Source of the DNA: Rana temporaria
Taxonomy: Eukaryota > Chordata > Amphibia > Anura > Ranidae
Length of the DNA: 64,000 bases
Reading direction: 5' to 3'
Assembly (NCBI RefSeq): GCF_905171775.1
Contig: NC_053490.1
Coordinates: 16,793,752-16,857,751 of the forward strand
Notes under the pieces: model-generated
Told to the model about the DNA's origin: nothing
Seen by the model: only the letters and a program-made list of their open reading frames with translations
Database searches by the model: none
Part shown: piece by piece, positions 10,908-22,182 of the stretch
How positions within the stretch are numbered: position 1 is the stretch's first letter
How the letters are laid out: the number at the start of each line of letters is the position of its first letter
Program-made: the position numbers and the translations under genes

Positions 10908-11650
10908 TACCACGACTAGCGTCTCACTTAAAAATCCCTATATTTGGAAGAGAAGCCCTCTCTACCTTATATGTGCCTTTTGTTTTATATGTATCTTATG
11001 ATGGGATTGTGAGCTATTGCTAGTCGATTTGGGAAACCTCTTCACCTACCTTTTTGTTTTTCTATAACAAAGTAATAATAGAAATAATGCGCTTCAATCA
11101 CCCTGACACCATAACAAACATGGTGTCGGGATGATTGAAGCGCAAACAACCATTGCCCCGATAAATTTACCCCCAAAAAAGTATTTTCTGGCAGTGCCCC
11201 TGCCGAGACAAGACTCTGGATTCACCCCTGGCCTACATAGGGTCGGAACACGAGCCTACACACAGTCGGAATTTCCGTTCAAAAGCGCACATCGGACTTT
11301 TGCTGTTGGAATTTCCGATCGTGTGTACGGGGCATTACAGTCTCTAATGGAGGTCTGTGTGACAACACTGGAGCACAAATGAAAGAAGTGTCTGAACAAG
11401 GACCTTCAGGGCAGCATCACCATAGATTATTTTTAAGCTTCAGGGTTAGAAAATATTGAAAATGACTTTTGAAATGTCATTACCATGTTAAAGCTTATGT
11501 GAGATTTTATTAATTAGCCTTGCATCTATCTGAAGCCAATTCAGGTGAGATTAGAATAAACAGGAGTGCTGGATAAAGTACAAATTAACTAGGTGGAGCC
11601 TCTAAATATTCACAATACAGAACAGATGACACAGGTGAAGACAGAACAGC
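10908..11650. other. mostly unassigned, with a hairpin and a MITE-like arm
   Basis: The inverted repeat GCGCTTCAATCA / TGATTGAAGCGC brackets 11089-11142 around a GACACC/GGTGTC core. At 11220-11335, an arm ending TCGTGTGTACGGGGC matches the palindromic MITE family seen at 19541 and 30263. The rest shows no gene. Confidence 0.5.
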
Positions 11651-11710
11651 CCTGACAGGAAAACATGCCAGAACCTTCCATATTAAAGAACACACATCTG
11701 ACAGGTGAGT

Positions 11711-11981
11711 CAGTGACATGCACAGTGGCATCAATGGGCACAGTGGCAACAATTAAAGAGCACAGTGACATGCACAGTGGCAACAATGGGCACAGTGGCG
11801 ACAATTAAAGGGCACAGTGGTGACAATTGGCACAGTGGAGACAATTGAGGGGCACAGTGGCATGGCACAGTGGTGACAATTGATGGCACAGTGGCTGCAT
11901 TTGATGGGCACAGTGAGGCTGCAATTTTTTGATTTTTTTAGTTTGCGCCCCCCCAAAAATTTTGAGCACCAGCCGCCACTG
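11711..11981. mobile_element. hAT-N1 copy, short deleted form (reverse orientation)
   Basis: It ends GAGCACCAGCCGCCACTG, the reverse complement of the hAT-N1 left end, and contains a few array units. Its flanks are repeated around the next copy, so the two arose by tandem duplication of a larger segment. Confidence 0.8.
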
Positions 11982-12134
11982 CAGGTGACAACACTTGTGC
12001 TTTTCAACTAAGGTTATAGAGAAAAGTCATGTGTAAATGAATGTCCTTAAAAGGAGAAGTACAGCCAAACGAGCTTTGACAGGAAAACATGCCAGAACCT
12101 TCCATATTAAAGAACACACATCTGACAGGTGAGT

Positions 12135-13329
12135 CAGTGACATGCACAGTGGCAACAATGGGCACAGTGGCGACAATTAAAGGGCACAGTGGTGACAATT
12201 GGCACAGTGGAGACAATTGAGGGGCACAGTGGTGACAATTGGCACAGTGGAGACAACTGAGGGGCACAGTGGCTGCGTTTGATGGCATGGCATAGTGGTG
12301 ACAATTGATGGCACAGTGACTGCGTTTGATGGCATGGCACAGTGGTGCGAATTGATGACATAGTGACTGCATTTGATGGCATGGCACAGTGGTGACAATT
12401 GATGGCACAGTGGCTGCGTTTGATGGCATGGCACAGTGGTGACAATTGATGGCACAGTGGCTGCGTTTGATGGCATGGCACAGTGGTGACAATTGATGGC
12501 ACAGTGGCTGCATTTGATGGCATGGCACAGTTGTGACAATTGATAGCACAGTGGCTGCATTTGATGGCATGGCACAGTGGTGACAATTGATGGCACAGTG
12601 GCTGCGTTTGATGGCATGGCACAGTGGTGATAATTGATGGCACAGTGGCTGCGTTTGATGGCATGGCATAGTGACTGCATTTGATGGCATGGCACAGTGG
12701 TGCGAATTGATGGCATAGTGACTGCATTTGATGGCATGGCACAGTGGTGACAATTGATGCCACAGTGGCTGCGTTTGATGGCATGGCACAGTGGTGACAA
12801 TTGATGGCACAGTAACTGCGTTTGATGGCATGGCACCCCAGAGGCGATTCAGTTCGCATGTGTTGCGCTATACAAGTTTCTCACTCACTCACAGTGGCTG
12901 CGTTTGATGGCATGGCACAGTGGTGCGAATTGATGGCATAGTGACTGCATTTGATGGCATGACACAGTGGTGACAATTGATGGCACAGTGGTGATAATTG
13001 ATGGCACAGTGGCTGCGTTTGATGGCATGGCACAGTGGTGACAATTGATGGCACAGTGGTGATAATTGATGGCACAGTGGCTGCGTTTGATGGCATGGCA
13101 CAGTGGTGACAATTGATGGCACAGTGGTGATAATTGATGGCACAGTGACTGCATTTGATGGCATGGCACAGTGGTGACAATTGATGGCACAGTGGCTGCG
13201 TTTGATGGCATGGCACAGTGGTGACAATTGATAGCACAGTGGCTGCATTTGATGGGCACATTGAGGCAATCATTTTTTATTTTTTTTTGTTTGCGCCCCC
13301 TCAAAAATTTTGAGCACCAGCCGCCACTG
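12135..13329. mobile_element. hAT-N1 copy, long form with expanded minisatellite (reverse orientation)
   Basis: It has the same ends and flanks as the 11.7-kb copy, but the array of about 47-bp units (GTGACAATTGATGGCACAGT...) is expanded to more than 1 kb. The array is interrupted at 12838-12897 by an L2-like 3' tail. Confidence 0.85.
12838..12897 (-). mobile_element. L2-like LINE, about 60-bp 3'-end copy
   Basis: The reverse complement reads CACATGCGAACTGAATCGCC after an AGTGAGTGAGTGAG tail. It matches the 3' end of the L2 copy at 5249-5310, where the order is tail, ATAAAGCG, CACATGCGAACTGAATCGC. An extreme 5' truncation inside a minisatellite. Confidence 0.75.
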
Positions 13330-13427
13330 CAGGTGACAACACTCGTGCTTTTTAACTAAGGTTATAGAGAAAAGTCATGTGTAAATGAATGTCCTTAAAA
13401 AGGAGAAGTACAGCCAAACGAGCTCTG

Positions 13428-14040
13428 GCTGTACTTCTCCTGTGGATCACAGGCATGCAGTTCATTCTGCACTCCTGTGACCTCGTTTTCAGCAGACAGC
13501 AGGCTGAAGCCCGCTGACGGCTGATGTCACAGAGCAGGTCCAGGCTTGTGCAAGTTTGCAACAATGAAGTTGAGATCTGTCCACATGCCTGGGCTGGGGT
13601 TTCCACCTGTCTGGGATTCACCCGGACAGTTAGGGTTTGGAATCACGCATCCAGGTTTCAGACCACCTATTCACTATGGCTTCCCAGCAGGGTTGCTGGC
13701 TGCAGTTGTGTAAGCCGAGAGTGTGTGTTACACTCTTTCACACTGCCCAAAGCCAGCACTAACAATCCCCCCTTCCCCACACACAGACAAGAGAGGAGAG
13801 AGGGCTTGATCTCCACCTCTTCCACCTGCCCCCTACCCCTCTGTGTCTGCCCACACTATAATCCCCGGCACTGTGGCTCAGAAAATGAAAGTGGAGGTGG
13901 GAAATTTGAAGTCCAGTAGCCTCAAATACATCTGGATGAGAGGTGCTGACTGTCTGTGACTGAAGTCTCCCTCTTCTCTCCCCTGCCTCTGAGTGAGTAC
14001 ACCAAGGTAAATCAGGGTCATGTATAGCATGAATCTATCT
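13428..14040. other. no feature recognised
   Basis: Ordinary mixed-composition sequence. A short inverted repeat, GGAGAAGTACAGCC / GGCTGTACTTCTCC (13404-13439), straddles its left edge. No open frame resembles a known protein. Confidence 0.4.
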
Positions 14041-14790
14041 ATGGCCGCCGCTGTCACCCCCTATTCAGGCGCCCTGCTCCTTTTCGGGCGCCTGAATTAC
14101 AGCGGCAGGGGTACTTTTGAAGCACCTGATTATAGCCAAAGGCTCTAATAGGCGTCAAAAAGGTGACCTGCAAGCGCCATGCTTGGTCCTCACAGGTCAC
14201 CCAGGTGTGCTAGAACAGCGAATTAATATTTGCTTTCCTAACACTAAACCGCCTCTCCGCCAATCAGGTGCTTGGGTCTGTTACCCATCACCCGATTGGC
14301 TGAAACGACAGGCGCTGTGATTAGATGCCTATCAAGGAGAGGACAGGAGGAGACGCATGGAGAACACTGCTGTCACCCTCTGCCCTACTGAGACAGGGTA
14401 AGTGCCTAGCAGACGGCGAGCGGGCTGGGGGAGGGGTCACAGTGGTGGCATTCAATGGCACAGTGGCAGCATTTGATGGGCACAGTGGCAGCATTTGATG
14501 GGCACAGAGGCTGCATTTGGTGGCACAGTGGCAGCATTTGATGGCCATAGTGGCTGCATTTGATGGCACAGTGGGATTTCATGGGCACAGTGGCTGATGG
14601 GCACTGTGGCATTTGATGGGCACAGTGGCTGCATTTGATGGCACAGTGGCAGCATTTGATGGGTACAGTGGCTGATGGGCACAGTGGCTGCATTTGGTGG
14701 CACAGTGGCAGCATTTGATGGCCATAGTGGCTGCATTTGATGGCACAGTGGCATTTCATGGGTACAGTGGCTGATGGGCACTGTGGCAAG
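14041..14790. mobile_element. hAT-N1-related element with minisatellite, degenerate
   Basis: An AATCAGGTG...CCCGATTGGCTG sub-terminal block is followed at about 14440-14790 by a GGCACAGTGGCAGCATTTGA-type array, the same architecture as hAT-N1 in reverse. Clean terminal repeats were not found. Confidence 0.55.
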
Positions 14791-15444
14791 GGGTTAACTG
14801 TGTTCCCTATTGTGTGTTCTAACTGTGGGGGGGGGACTTTCTATAGGAGATGACAGATCGTGTTTTCTACTTTGTAGAAAGACACGATCTGTCCTTCTCT
14901 CCTCAGACAGACAAACCCCCTGCTCCCGCTCGTGCACGTGCGCGCGTGTCTTCTGTTGGCTATATATACGGGATTTCGCCCAAGAGAGCCATTCTGCCAC
15001 ATTATATGCGCCATGGGTTCTTGATAATTAATTGAACCTTATTATGTAAGGTTACATTCGCACCTGCGGGGGGGAGGGGGGGTTCCTAGTGATTAGCTGA
15101 GAGAGGCAGTCCCACTGAAAGAAGGAGGAGTCTGCAAGCTCTTGCAGCTGATCACTGGCCACTCCATGTAATCGTTCATGCACCTGCAAGTCATCGGCAA
15201 TGGATGCAGAGGTCTCTTTCACCCTGCAGCAGGGGTGACCCTGGTAATGAGGCCCGGCACCCGGGGATATACAATTTCCATTGGAGAGGATAGCTCCTTT
15301 GACCATTTCCATCAGGAATATCAAAATAGGATATATTATATCGTTTATCCTGTCTAGCCTAAGGGAACCAATAGCGTTTTGCTATTCACCATTTAATTCT
15401 TAGTAACTACCCATCCCAGAGCATCATTTATAAGCTGACATATG
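14791..15444. other. unassigned; strong hairpin at 14851-14902
   Basis: GACAGATCGTGTTTTCTAC and GTAGAAAGACACGATCTGTC form a nearly perfect stem with a tiny loop. It resembles a MITE core rather than an RNA gene. The remainder shows no gene. Confidence 0.4.
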
Positions 15445-16044
15445 TGTAACGGACCTATGCATGCTGCCGGGACATCGATAATCTTCATGCAGGGAGGACT
15501 ACAAGGAACTGCATGGCTTGTCACAATTGGATGTACCACATTGTATTCTGAGCTCAAAGGGTTAATTGGACAAGTCTCTTTCACTGCTGAATGCTAATGT
15601 ACTCTTTGCATAGCTAATGAGACCTCTCTCTTGTGTAGGTAACAGCCCCCTGTGAGGTGTATGCTGATGGGGATTATGTGTGAGTGATAATTGTTTTAAA
15701 GGTTAATTGAATTCTATTGTCTGATCGAGTTAAGTTTAGGAGCCAAAACGTCTAGCGGCTGATTGGCTCAAGGGAATGTCATTATTTCAAAGTATGTGTA
15801 TTGAAGCCCCCCCTGGGTGGGGGGGGGGGAGTGTCATTTGTTTCTGTACAGTTTGTAACCAGATATAAGGAGGTAAAATGTGGCATTAAAAGTCAGTCTG
15901 CTTGACTCTGCAAACGTAGCCCGTCTCGTTTCTTGGAAGGGCGTTCGATAGGATATACCGGCGGTACCTGCATATCATAACTTGTCAGCAAAAAGGACGT
16001 CTCCAATGGCCGATACCCCTCACTACCAGTGGGTAGCCGTTACA
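15445..16044 (+). mobile_element. solo LTR (600 bp) with 5-bp target duplication
   Basis: It starts TGTAACGG and ends CCGTTACA, a perfect 8-bp inverted terminus with TG...CA ends. It is flanked by ATATG on both sides (15440-15444 and 16045-16049). A TATA-like GATATAAGG (about 15860) followed by ATTAAA fits the promoter and polyadenylation part of an LTR. The internal region is lost, presumably by LTR-LTR recombination. Five-base duplications fit Ty3/gypsy or some endogenous retroviruses. Confidence 0.85.
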
Positions 16045-16049
16045 ATATG

Positions 16050-16617
16050 GAATGAGACTCTTTATAGGGCTGTTTGGTAGCCTCTTCTATCTCCAGCCAG
16101 AGTGGGTGAAGTGCCCTCGGACAGACCCCTGCCACAGGCTCGACAGCCGGAGCATCACTTTAAGGTTGCTGAGAGAAACAGGCCTCTGCCACAGACCTGA
16201 CTCAGATGAGACCTCTGCCACAGGGCTAGTACTTGGATGAGCTAAATGATTGAGCAAATCCTCCCGGTAAATCACGTCAGGGTCACCGGTTGACAGTGGA
16301 AGTGTACCTGTCAATGTTCCGGTCACCAGATCCCCGATGGTTCGTTCAAGCCCTTTTGGATCACCTGCCTCCGGGTTCTCCTCAAGCCGATCCCCCACCG
16401 AACGGCACACAGCCTGGGATCTCCTCAGTAAAAGGGGGACCCAGTAAGTCACTGGGGCCCCTTAGTAGCATCAGTTGCTCCAGACCAGGAGGGCCCAGAG
16501 TCTGGAACTCCGCGTAGCGCACGACCCCAGGCCAGGTAGGCCATAGTGGTGGGGCCCGCGATGTGCGCACACCCTAAAGGTGGGTGCCGCACCTGGATCC
16601 AGGAACCCGCGAAGAAC
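16050..16617. other. no feature recognised
   Basis: GC-moderate sequence with several short repeats of CTCTGCCACAG (16120-16220). It may be part of an older LTR-type element; no ends identified. Confidence 0.35.
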
Positions 16618-17080
16618 TAGGCATGTGCATTTCGTTTCGTTCCGAATCGAAATTCAGACACATTTTTCATTATTCGGACATTCGGATGCATACGAATTCC
16701 CGAATTGCAATATTAATGAATTTACCGAATCCGAACAAACGTTTTCGATTCCAAATCGAAAACCCGCGGACGAAATTCGAATTTTTTTTTTTTTCGAATT
16801 CCGATCGAATTTCGTCCGCGGGTTTTCGATTTGGAATTCAAATTTTTTTTTTTTTTGTTCGAATTCCGATCGAATTTCGAAATTATATTCGAAAAGAGAC
16901 TATTTGTTGTCAAATCCAGTCGAAATACTTTCGAATTCGACCGGATTTTTCAAAATTCGGTCGAAAACGAACGAGTTCCGAAAACGAATTTAACACATGT
17001 AACGAACCTAACTTAACGAAATTAATTAAATAACGAATTAAAACGAAACAAAACGAAATTTTCCCTTTTGCACATGCCTA
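16618..17080. mobile_element. hAT-like MITE rich in CGAAT motifs
   Basis: The ends are TAGGCATGTGCA and TGCACATGCCTA, with a perfect 8-bp duplication CGAAGAAC (16610-16617 and 17081-17088). The interior is built almost wholly of CGAAT/ATTCG words and contains a palindrome around CGAAATTCG...CGAATTTCG. A related copy is at 42738-43435. Confidence 0.9.
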
Positions 17081-17546
17081 CGAAGAACCAAGAACGGCCT
17101 CCACCACAGAAATACTCCTCCCCAGCATACCCCGCGAGGGAAAACTCCTCTCATTGGCTGCTGAGAAGAAGCGGCTCCGCCTGGACCTCTCTGGCGCTAC
17201 CTGCCATCCAGGGATGGTACCGTATGTAATAAGATCAACAGGTCTTTTTCTGTGCTTACAGAGAATGTACAGTGTAATGTAATGTATAGAAAAGAATCCC
17301 CCCCCTTTTAAAATAATCACATTTTACAGCCTGAAATGCAAACAGGCGCAGCTGTATTTACTCTTATAACATCCAAGTGAAAGGTATAACACGAACATGT
17401 CCGAAAAAAAAAATCAAAAACAAAATCACTGAGTTGGAAAAAGGATCACCCCCTTGTGTCAGTATTTTGCTGGACCACCTTTTGCTTTAATTACAGCCTT
17501 TAGTCTGTTGGGATTTGTCTCTAATAACTTTGCAATATTTTGCGAC
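17081..17546. other. unassigned; Tc1-like remnant at about 17440-17540
   Basis: TTTGCTGGACCACCTTTTGC and the following bases resemble the C-terminal end of a Tc1-like element read in reverse. The rest has no recognisable content. Confidence 0.4.
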
Positions 17547-18752
17547 CTAAATATACCACTAAAAACTGGGAAAACGTATTGACTCAAGTATAAGCCTAGG
17601 GTGAGACATGCAGCAGCTACTGTAAGTGGAAAATAGGGTCAACAATGCCCATCTGTAGCCTCACTGTGCCCATTTGCAGCTTCACTGTGCCCATCTCCCT
17701 GCCTCACTGTGTCCATCTGCAGCCTCACTGTGCACATCTCCCTGCCTTACTGTGTCCATCTGCAGCCTCACTGTGCCCATCTCCCTGCCTCACTGTGTCC
17801 ATCTGAAGCCTCACTGTGCCAATCTGAAGCCTCACTGTGCCCATCTCCCTGCCTCACTGTGCCCATCTCCCTGCCTCACTGTGTCCATCTCCCTGCCTCA
17901 CTGTGTCCATCTCCCTGCCTCACTGTGTCCATCTCCCTGCCTCACTGTGTCCATCTCCCTGCCTCATGTACCTGATCTCCAGAACACCTGGTCTCTAGAA
18001 CACCAGCACTGTGACATGCCATCCAGTGTAATAAGGCCCGACTTCTCCTCGTCTGTGACGGAACACCGAGTATATACTCCAGTATAAGCCGACCCGAATA
18101 TAAGCCGAGGCACCTAAATATACCACTAAAAACTGGGAAAACTTATTGACTCAAGTATAAGCCTAGAGTGAGAAATGCAGCAGCTACTGCAAGTGGAAAA
18201 TAGGGTCAACAATGCCCATCTGTAGCCTCACTGTGCCCATTTGCAGCTTCACTGTGCCCATCTCCCTGCCTCACTGTGCCCATCTCCCTGCCTCACTGTG
18301 CACATCTCCCTGCCTTACTGTGTCCATCTGCAGCCTCACTGTGCCCATCTCCCTGCCTTACTGTGTCCATCTGCAGCCTCACTGTGCCCATCTCCCTGCC
18401 TCACTGTGCACATCTCCCTGCCTTACTGTGTCCATCTGAAGCCTCACTGTGCCCATCTCCCTGCCTCACTGTGCACATCTCCCTGCCTTACTGTGTCCAT
18501 CTGAAGCCTCACTGTGCCCATCTCCCTGCCTCACTGTTTCCATCTGAAGCCTCACTGTGCCCATCTCCCTGCCTCACTGTGCACATCTCCCTGCCTTACT
18601 AGATTGCATGTCACAGCGCTGGGAGATCAGGTGCATGAGGCTGCAGATGGACACAGTGAGGCAGGGAGACTCGAGTATAAGCCGAGGGGGGCTTTTTCAG
18701 CACAAAAAAAATGTGCTGAAAAACTCGGCTTATACTCGAGTATATACAGTAG
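17547..18752. mobile_element. MITE with ACTCGAGTATAAGCC ends, tandemly duplicated, carrying a minisatellite
   Basis: The right end reads CGGCTTATACTCGAGTATAT. The internal block CTAAATATACCACTAAAAAC occurs at 17549 and 18114, showing a tandem duplication. Each half holds an array of 21-22-bp units (CACTGTGTCCATCTCCCTGC; 17650-17965 and 18210-18600). The left end is missing. Confidence 0.7.
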
Positions 18753-19212
18753 ATTGTCATGAGGGACGAGTATATTGGGACCCCGATTTAGTCCCTTGGA
18801 GCAGTGTTTTTTTTTTTTTAAGTTTCCAGACCCCTGGCATGTCAAAGTAATTACTCTTAACACAATTTAATTCTGAAACCCCCGGGAACAGAGTAATGAC
18901 CGTTGATGGGAAGAAAAACTTCTCCAGATACGAAATTACATAACGATCCCGACTTTACTTATTCTGCATTCCAGAGGTCGGAGTTTCTGTACAAGGTTAT
19001 AATAGTAGTAGAAGGTGAGACTCGGTCCTGTAATATTTACATTGCTGGGAGCCAACACCTAGTGCTCATCAACTTTGGTTCTATTACTCGTTTGACGTAC
19101 AAGTTTATATTCCCATATCAGACAGATGCAAGTTCTCTTCTCTGCATGCCGGGGGGTATTCCTCCAGCGAGATGTCAAAGACTTGTGATGTACGTATTTT
19201 TTGTAAGTCCTT
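18753..19212. other. no feature recognised
   Basis: A mixed stretch with a T-run and no long open frame resembling a known family. Confidence 0.35.
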
Positions 19213-19274
19213 CTATAACCCCTGGCCAAAAAAAGTATGGAATCACCACTCTTGGAAAATGTTCATTCAATTGT

Positions 19275-20954
19275 TTAACCTCTTCCCGACCAGCCGTCGC
19301 AGTTTTAGGGCGGCAGGTCGGCTCCCCTGCGCGAGAGCACCTAATATAACGTCGGCTCTCGCGCAGGCCACTAGGGGCGCGTGCGCGCCCCGACTCCCGT
19401 GCGCGTGCCCGGCGGGCGCAATCGCCGCCGGGCACACGCGATCCTTCGTTACAGAGCGAGGACCGGGAGCTGTGTGTGTAAACACACAGCTCCCGGTCCT
19501 GTCAGGGGGAGAAATGCCTGACCGTCTAAGACGTCTCAGGCCTTGTACACACGGGCAAACATGTCCGCTGGAAACGGTACGCCATACCGTTTTCAGCGGA
19601 CATGCCCGCCCGGAGATTTCTGTATGATGGCTGTACACACCATCATACAGAAATGAGAGACAATCCGCGCGTACAGACAGCGTGGTGACGTGTTTGCGCC
19701 GTCGCCGCGACGATGACGCGGCGACGTGCGCGACGCTGAAAGGTCAATGCCTCCACGCTTGCGTCGAAGTCATTCGACGCATGCGAGGGATGGCGGCTGC
19801 TCGGACATGTACGGTAAGTCTGTACAGACGACCGAACATGTCCGACGGACAGGATTCCAGCGGGCATGTTTCTAAGCAAGTTTAGAAACATGTGTCCGCT
19901 CGAAAACGGTCTGGCGGGCAAATGTACGTTGGAATCCTGTCCGATCGGCCGTACACACGACCAAACATGTCTGCTGAAACTGGTCCGCGGACCAGTTTCA
20001 GCAGACATGTTCGGTCGTGTGTACGGGGCCTAAGACAGCGATCAGTCATTTCCCCTAGTGAGGCCACCCCCCTACAGTTAGAACACACCCAGGGAACATA
20101 CTTAACCCCTTCCCCGCCCCCTAGTGTTAACCCCTTCACTGCCAGTGGCATTTTATAGTAATCCAATGCATTTTTATAGCACTGATCGCTATTAAAAATG
20201 CCAATGGTCCTAAAAATGTGTCATAAGTGTCCGCCATAATGTCGCAGTAGCGAAAAAAACGCTGATCGCCGCCATTACTAGTAAAAAAAAAAATATTAAT
20301 AAAAATGCCATAAAAATACCCCCTATTTTGTAAACGCTATAACTTTTGCGCAAACCAAACGCTTATTATAGTAATCCAATGCATTTTTATAGCACTGATC
20401 GCTATAAAAATGCCAATGGTCCCAAAAATTTGTCAAAAGTGTCCGATGTGTCCGCCATAATGTTGCAGTATCGAAAAAAAATAAAAAAATAAAAAAAAAG
20501 GCTGATCGCCGCCATTACTAGTAAAAAAAAAATATTAATAAAAATGCCATAAAAATACTCCCTATTTTGTAAACGCTATAACTTTTGTGCAAACCAATCA
20601 AACGCTTATTGCGTTTTTTTTTTTTCGAAAAATATGTAGAAAAATACGTATCGGCCTAAACTGGGGAAAAAATATGTTTTTTTATATATTTTTGGGGATA
20701 TTTATTACAGCAAAAAATATATATTTTTTTCAAAATTGTCGCTCTATTTTTGTTTATAGCGCAAAAATTAAAAACCGCAGAGGTGATCAAATAACACCAA
20801 AAGAAAGCTCTATTTGTGGGGAAAAAAGGACGTCAATTTTGTTTGGGAACCACGTCGCACGACTGCGCAATTGTCAGTTAAAGCGACGCAGTCCCGAATG
20901 GCAAAAAGTGCTCTGGTCTTTGACCAGCAATATGGTCCGCGGGTTAAGTGTGTA
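19275..20954 (+). mobile_element. TTAA (piggyBac-like) repeat copy with internal duplication and nested MITE
   Basis: It starts TTAACCTCTTCCCGACC (TTAA at 19275). It ends near CGCGGGTTAAGTG, where the terminal TTAA has mutated. The block beginning TAGTAATCCAATGCATTTTT occurs at 20156 and 20371, a tandem duplication of about 215 bp. A hairpin MITE sits at 19541-20034. Confidence 0.75.
19541..20034. mobile_element. palindromic MITE (GTACACACG / CGTGTGTAC ends)
   Basis: It starts CAGGCCTTGTACACACGG and ends TCGTGTGTACGGGGCCTAAG. The interior has smaller hairpins around ACATGTCCGCTG / CAGCGGACATG. Related copies are at 30263 and, in part, 11240; the superfamily is unclear. Confidence 0.65.
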
Positions 20955-21295
20955 GAAAAAAAAAAAAAAAAACAATCACGGATATGCCTCAAAACTATTT
21001 TCATTTAACATCCCAACCTTCTGGCTTTAAGAAACACTTTAAAAAAAAAAAAAAAAAGAAAGAAAATTGTATTCAATTGCAACTGTTTTTGCAGATCAAG
21101 CAGAGGGAAAAAAATATGGAATCACTCAATTCTGAGGATAATATTATGGAATTATGAAAAAAATTTAAATACAGTACACCACTAGTACTTTGTTGCACCA
21201 CCTCTGGCTTTTATCGCAGCTTAGGCATGGATTTACCCATCGGCAAACCGTATTCTTCATCAGTCCAGTTCCAACTTTCTCTTATTTACCGGTAT

Positions 21296-21845
21296 TTAAA
21301 GCGGAGTTCCGGCTACAATTTCACTTTTTAAATATAAACACCCCTGTAATACACAAGCTTAATGTATTCTAGTAAAGTTAGTCTGTAAACTAAGGTCCGT
21401 TTTGTTAGGTTGTTACAGCATTTAGACACTTTATAAAATAGAAATTGACTGGGGCCATCTTAAGTGTGGGCATCATGAAGCCAGACTGTATGACTTCCTG
21501 GATCTCAGCCTTGCAGATCTCGCACATGCTCAGTGCTGCACAAGCAGTGTAATAGGTTTCAGATCAGGTTTCAGCACTTGTACTGTCCAAGTCACATGAT
21601 TCTTCGAGACTGGGGAGTGCACAGACTCCTGGAAAGTTACACCCACTACATTCCCAGGAGTCTGTGCGGTGTAGGTTAGGAAGCTTAAGCACCTAGGTGC
21701 AGGAAGAGGGAAGATTAACTATTCTGCCTAGCAACAACACTTTGAAGGCATCTAAAAAAAAAAAAAAAAATTCTTAAAGGACTAATGACATTTTTTTTAA
21801 AACTACTGATGTAATGTTATATTTATGGGTGGAACTCCACTTTAA
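21296..21845. mobile_element. TTAA MITE (AGCGGAGTTCC ends)
   Basis: TTAA occurs at both edges, with ends TTAAAGCGGAGTTCC and GGTGGAACTCCACTTTAA. No coding capacity. Confidence 0.7.
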
Positions 21846-22182
21846 ATTATAGCTATTTGTTTTTTATTTATATAGTGGAGAGGGATTGGAACACCCGCCA
21901 GGTTTTTTTTTGTTGCTGCCTGCACCCCATTTGTGAGCTGCATCCTCTCTATTTCCCCATGTTATCACCGAAAGAGAAAGGAAATAAAAAATGTTGGGTT
22001 TTCACCAGAACAGGAATAACAATCTTTCAATTGTGACAATAATTCTGGTGACAAACAGAGATCCTCTCATTTCCTGTTATGGCCATGGGACAGGAAGTGA
22101 AGGGAAATTTCCCAGATGGGACACAAACGCCAATCTATCCAAAATGAAGAAGAAACAAACAAGTTTACCTTTTGTTATCAGT
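21846..22182. other. no feature recognised
   Basis: A moderately A/T-rich stretch between two TTAA MITEs, probably old repeat sequence. Confidence 0.35.

Larger units (their letters stand above)
11652..13427. repeat. tandem duplication of a hAT-N1 copy plus flanks
   Basis: The left flank GACAGGAAAACATGCCAGAA occurs at about 11655 and 12078. The right flank from CAGGTGACAACACT to CCAAACGAGCT occurs at 11982-12073 and 13330-13425. The second copy differs mainly in array length. Confidence 0.8.
19213..21240 (+). mobile_element. Tc1-like element remnant, split by a TTAA repeat
   Basis: CTGGCCAAAAAAAGTATGG and GAATCACCACTCTTGG at the left, and CTTTCTGGCTTTAAGAAACA-like sequence plus ATATGGAATCACTCAATTCT at the right, match the 5' region of a known fish/frog Tc1-like element as I recall it. 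No transposase is left. Confidence 0.5.

Noticed and set aside
14851..14902. Hairpin considered as a microRNA precursor
   Set aside because: The stem is too short and nearly perfect with a tiny loop, and it lies in repeat-like sequence.
19267..20166. Several 90-150-codon frames on both strands
   Set aside because: They lie in the GC-rich palindromic parts of a TTAA repeat and a MITE.
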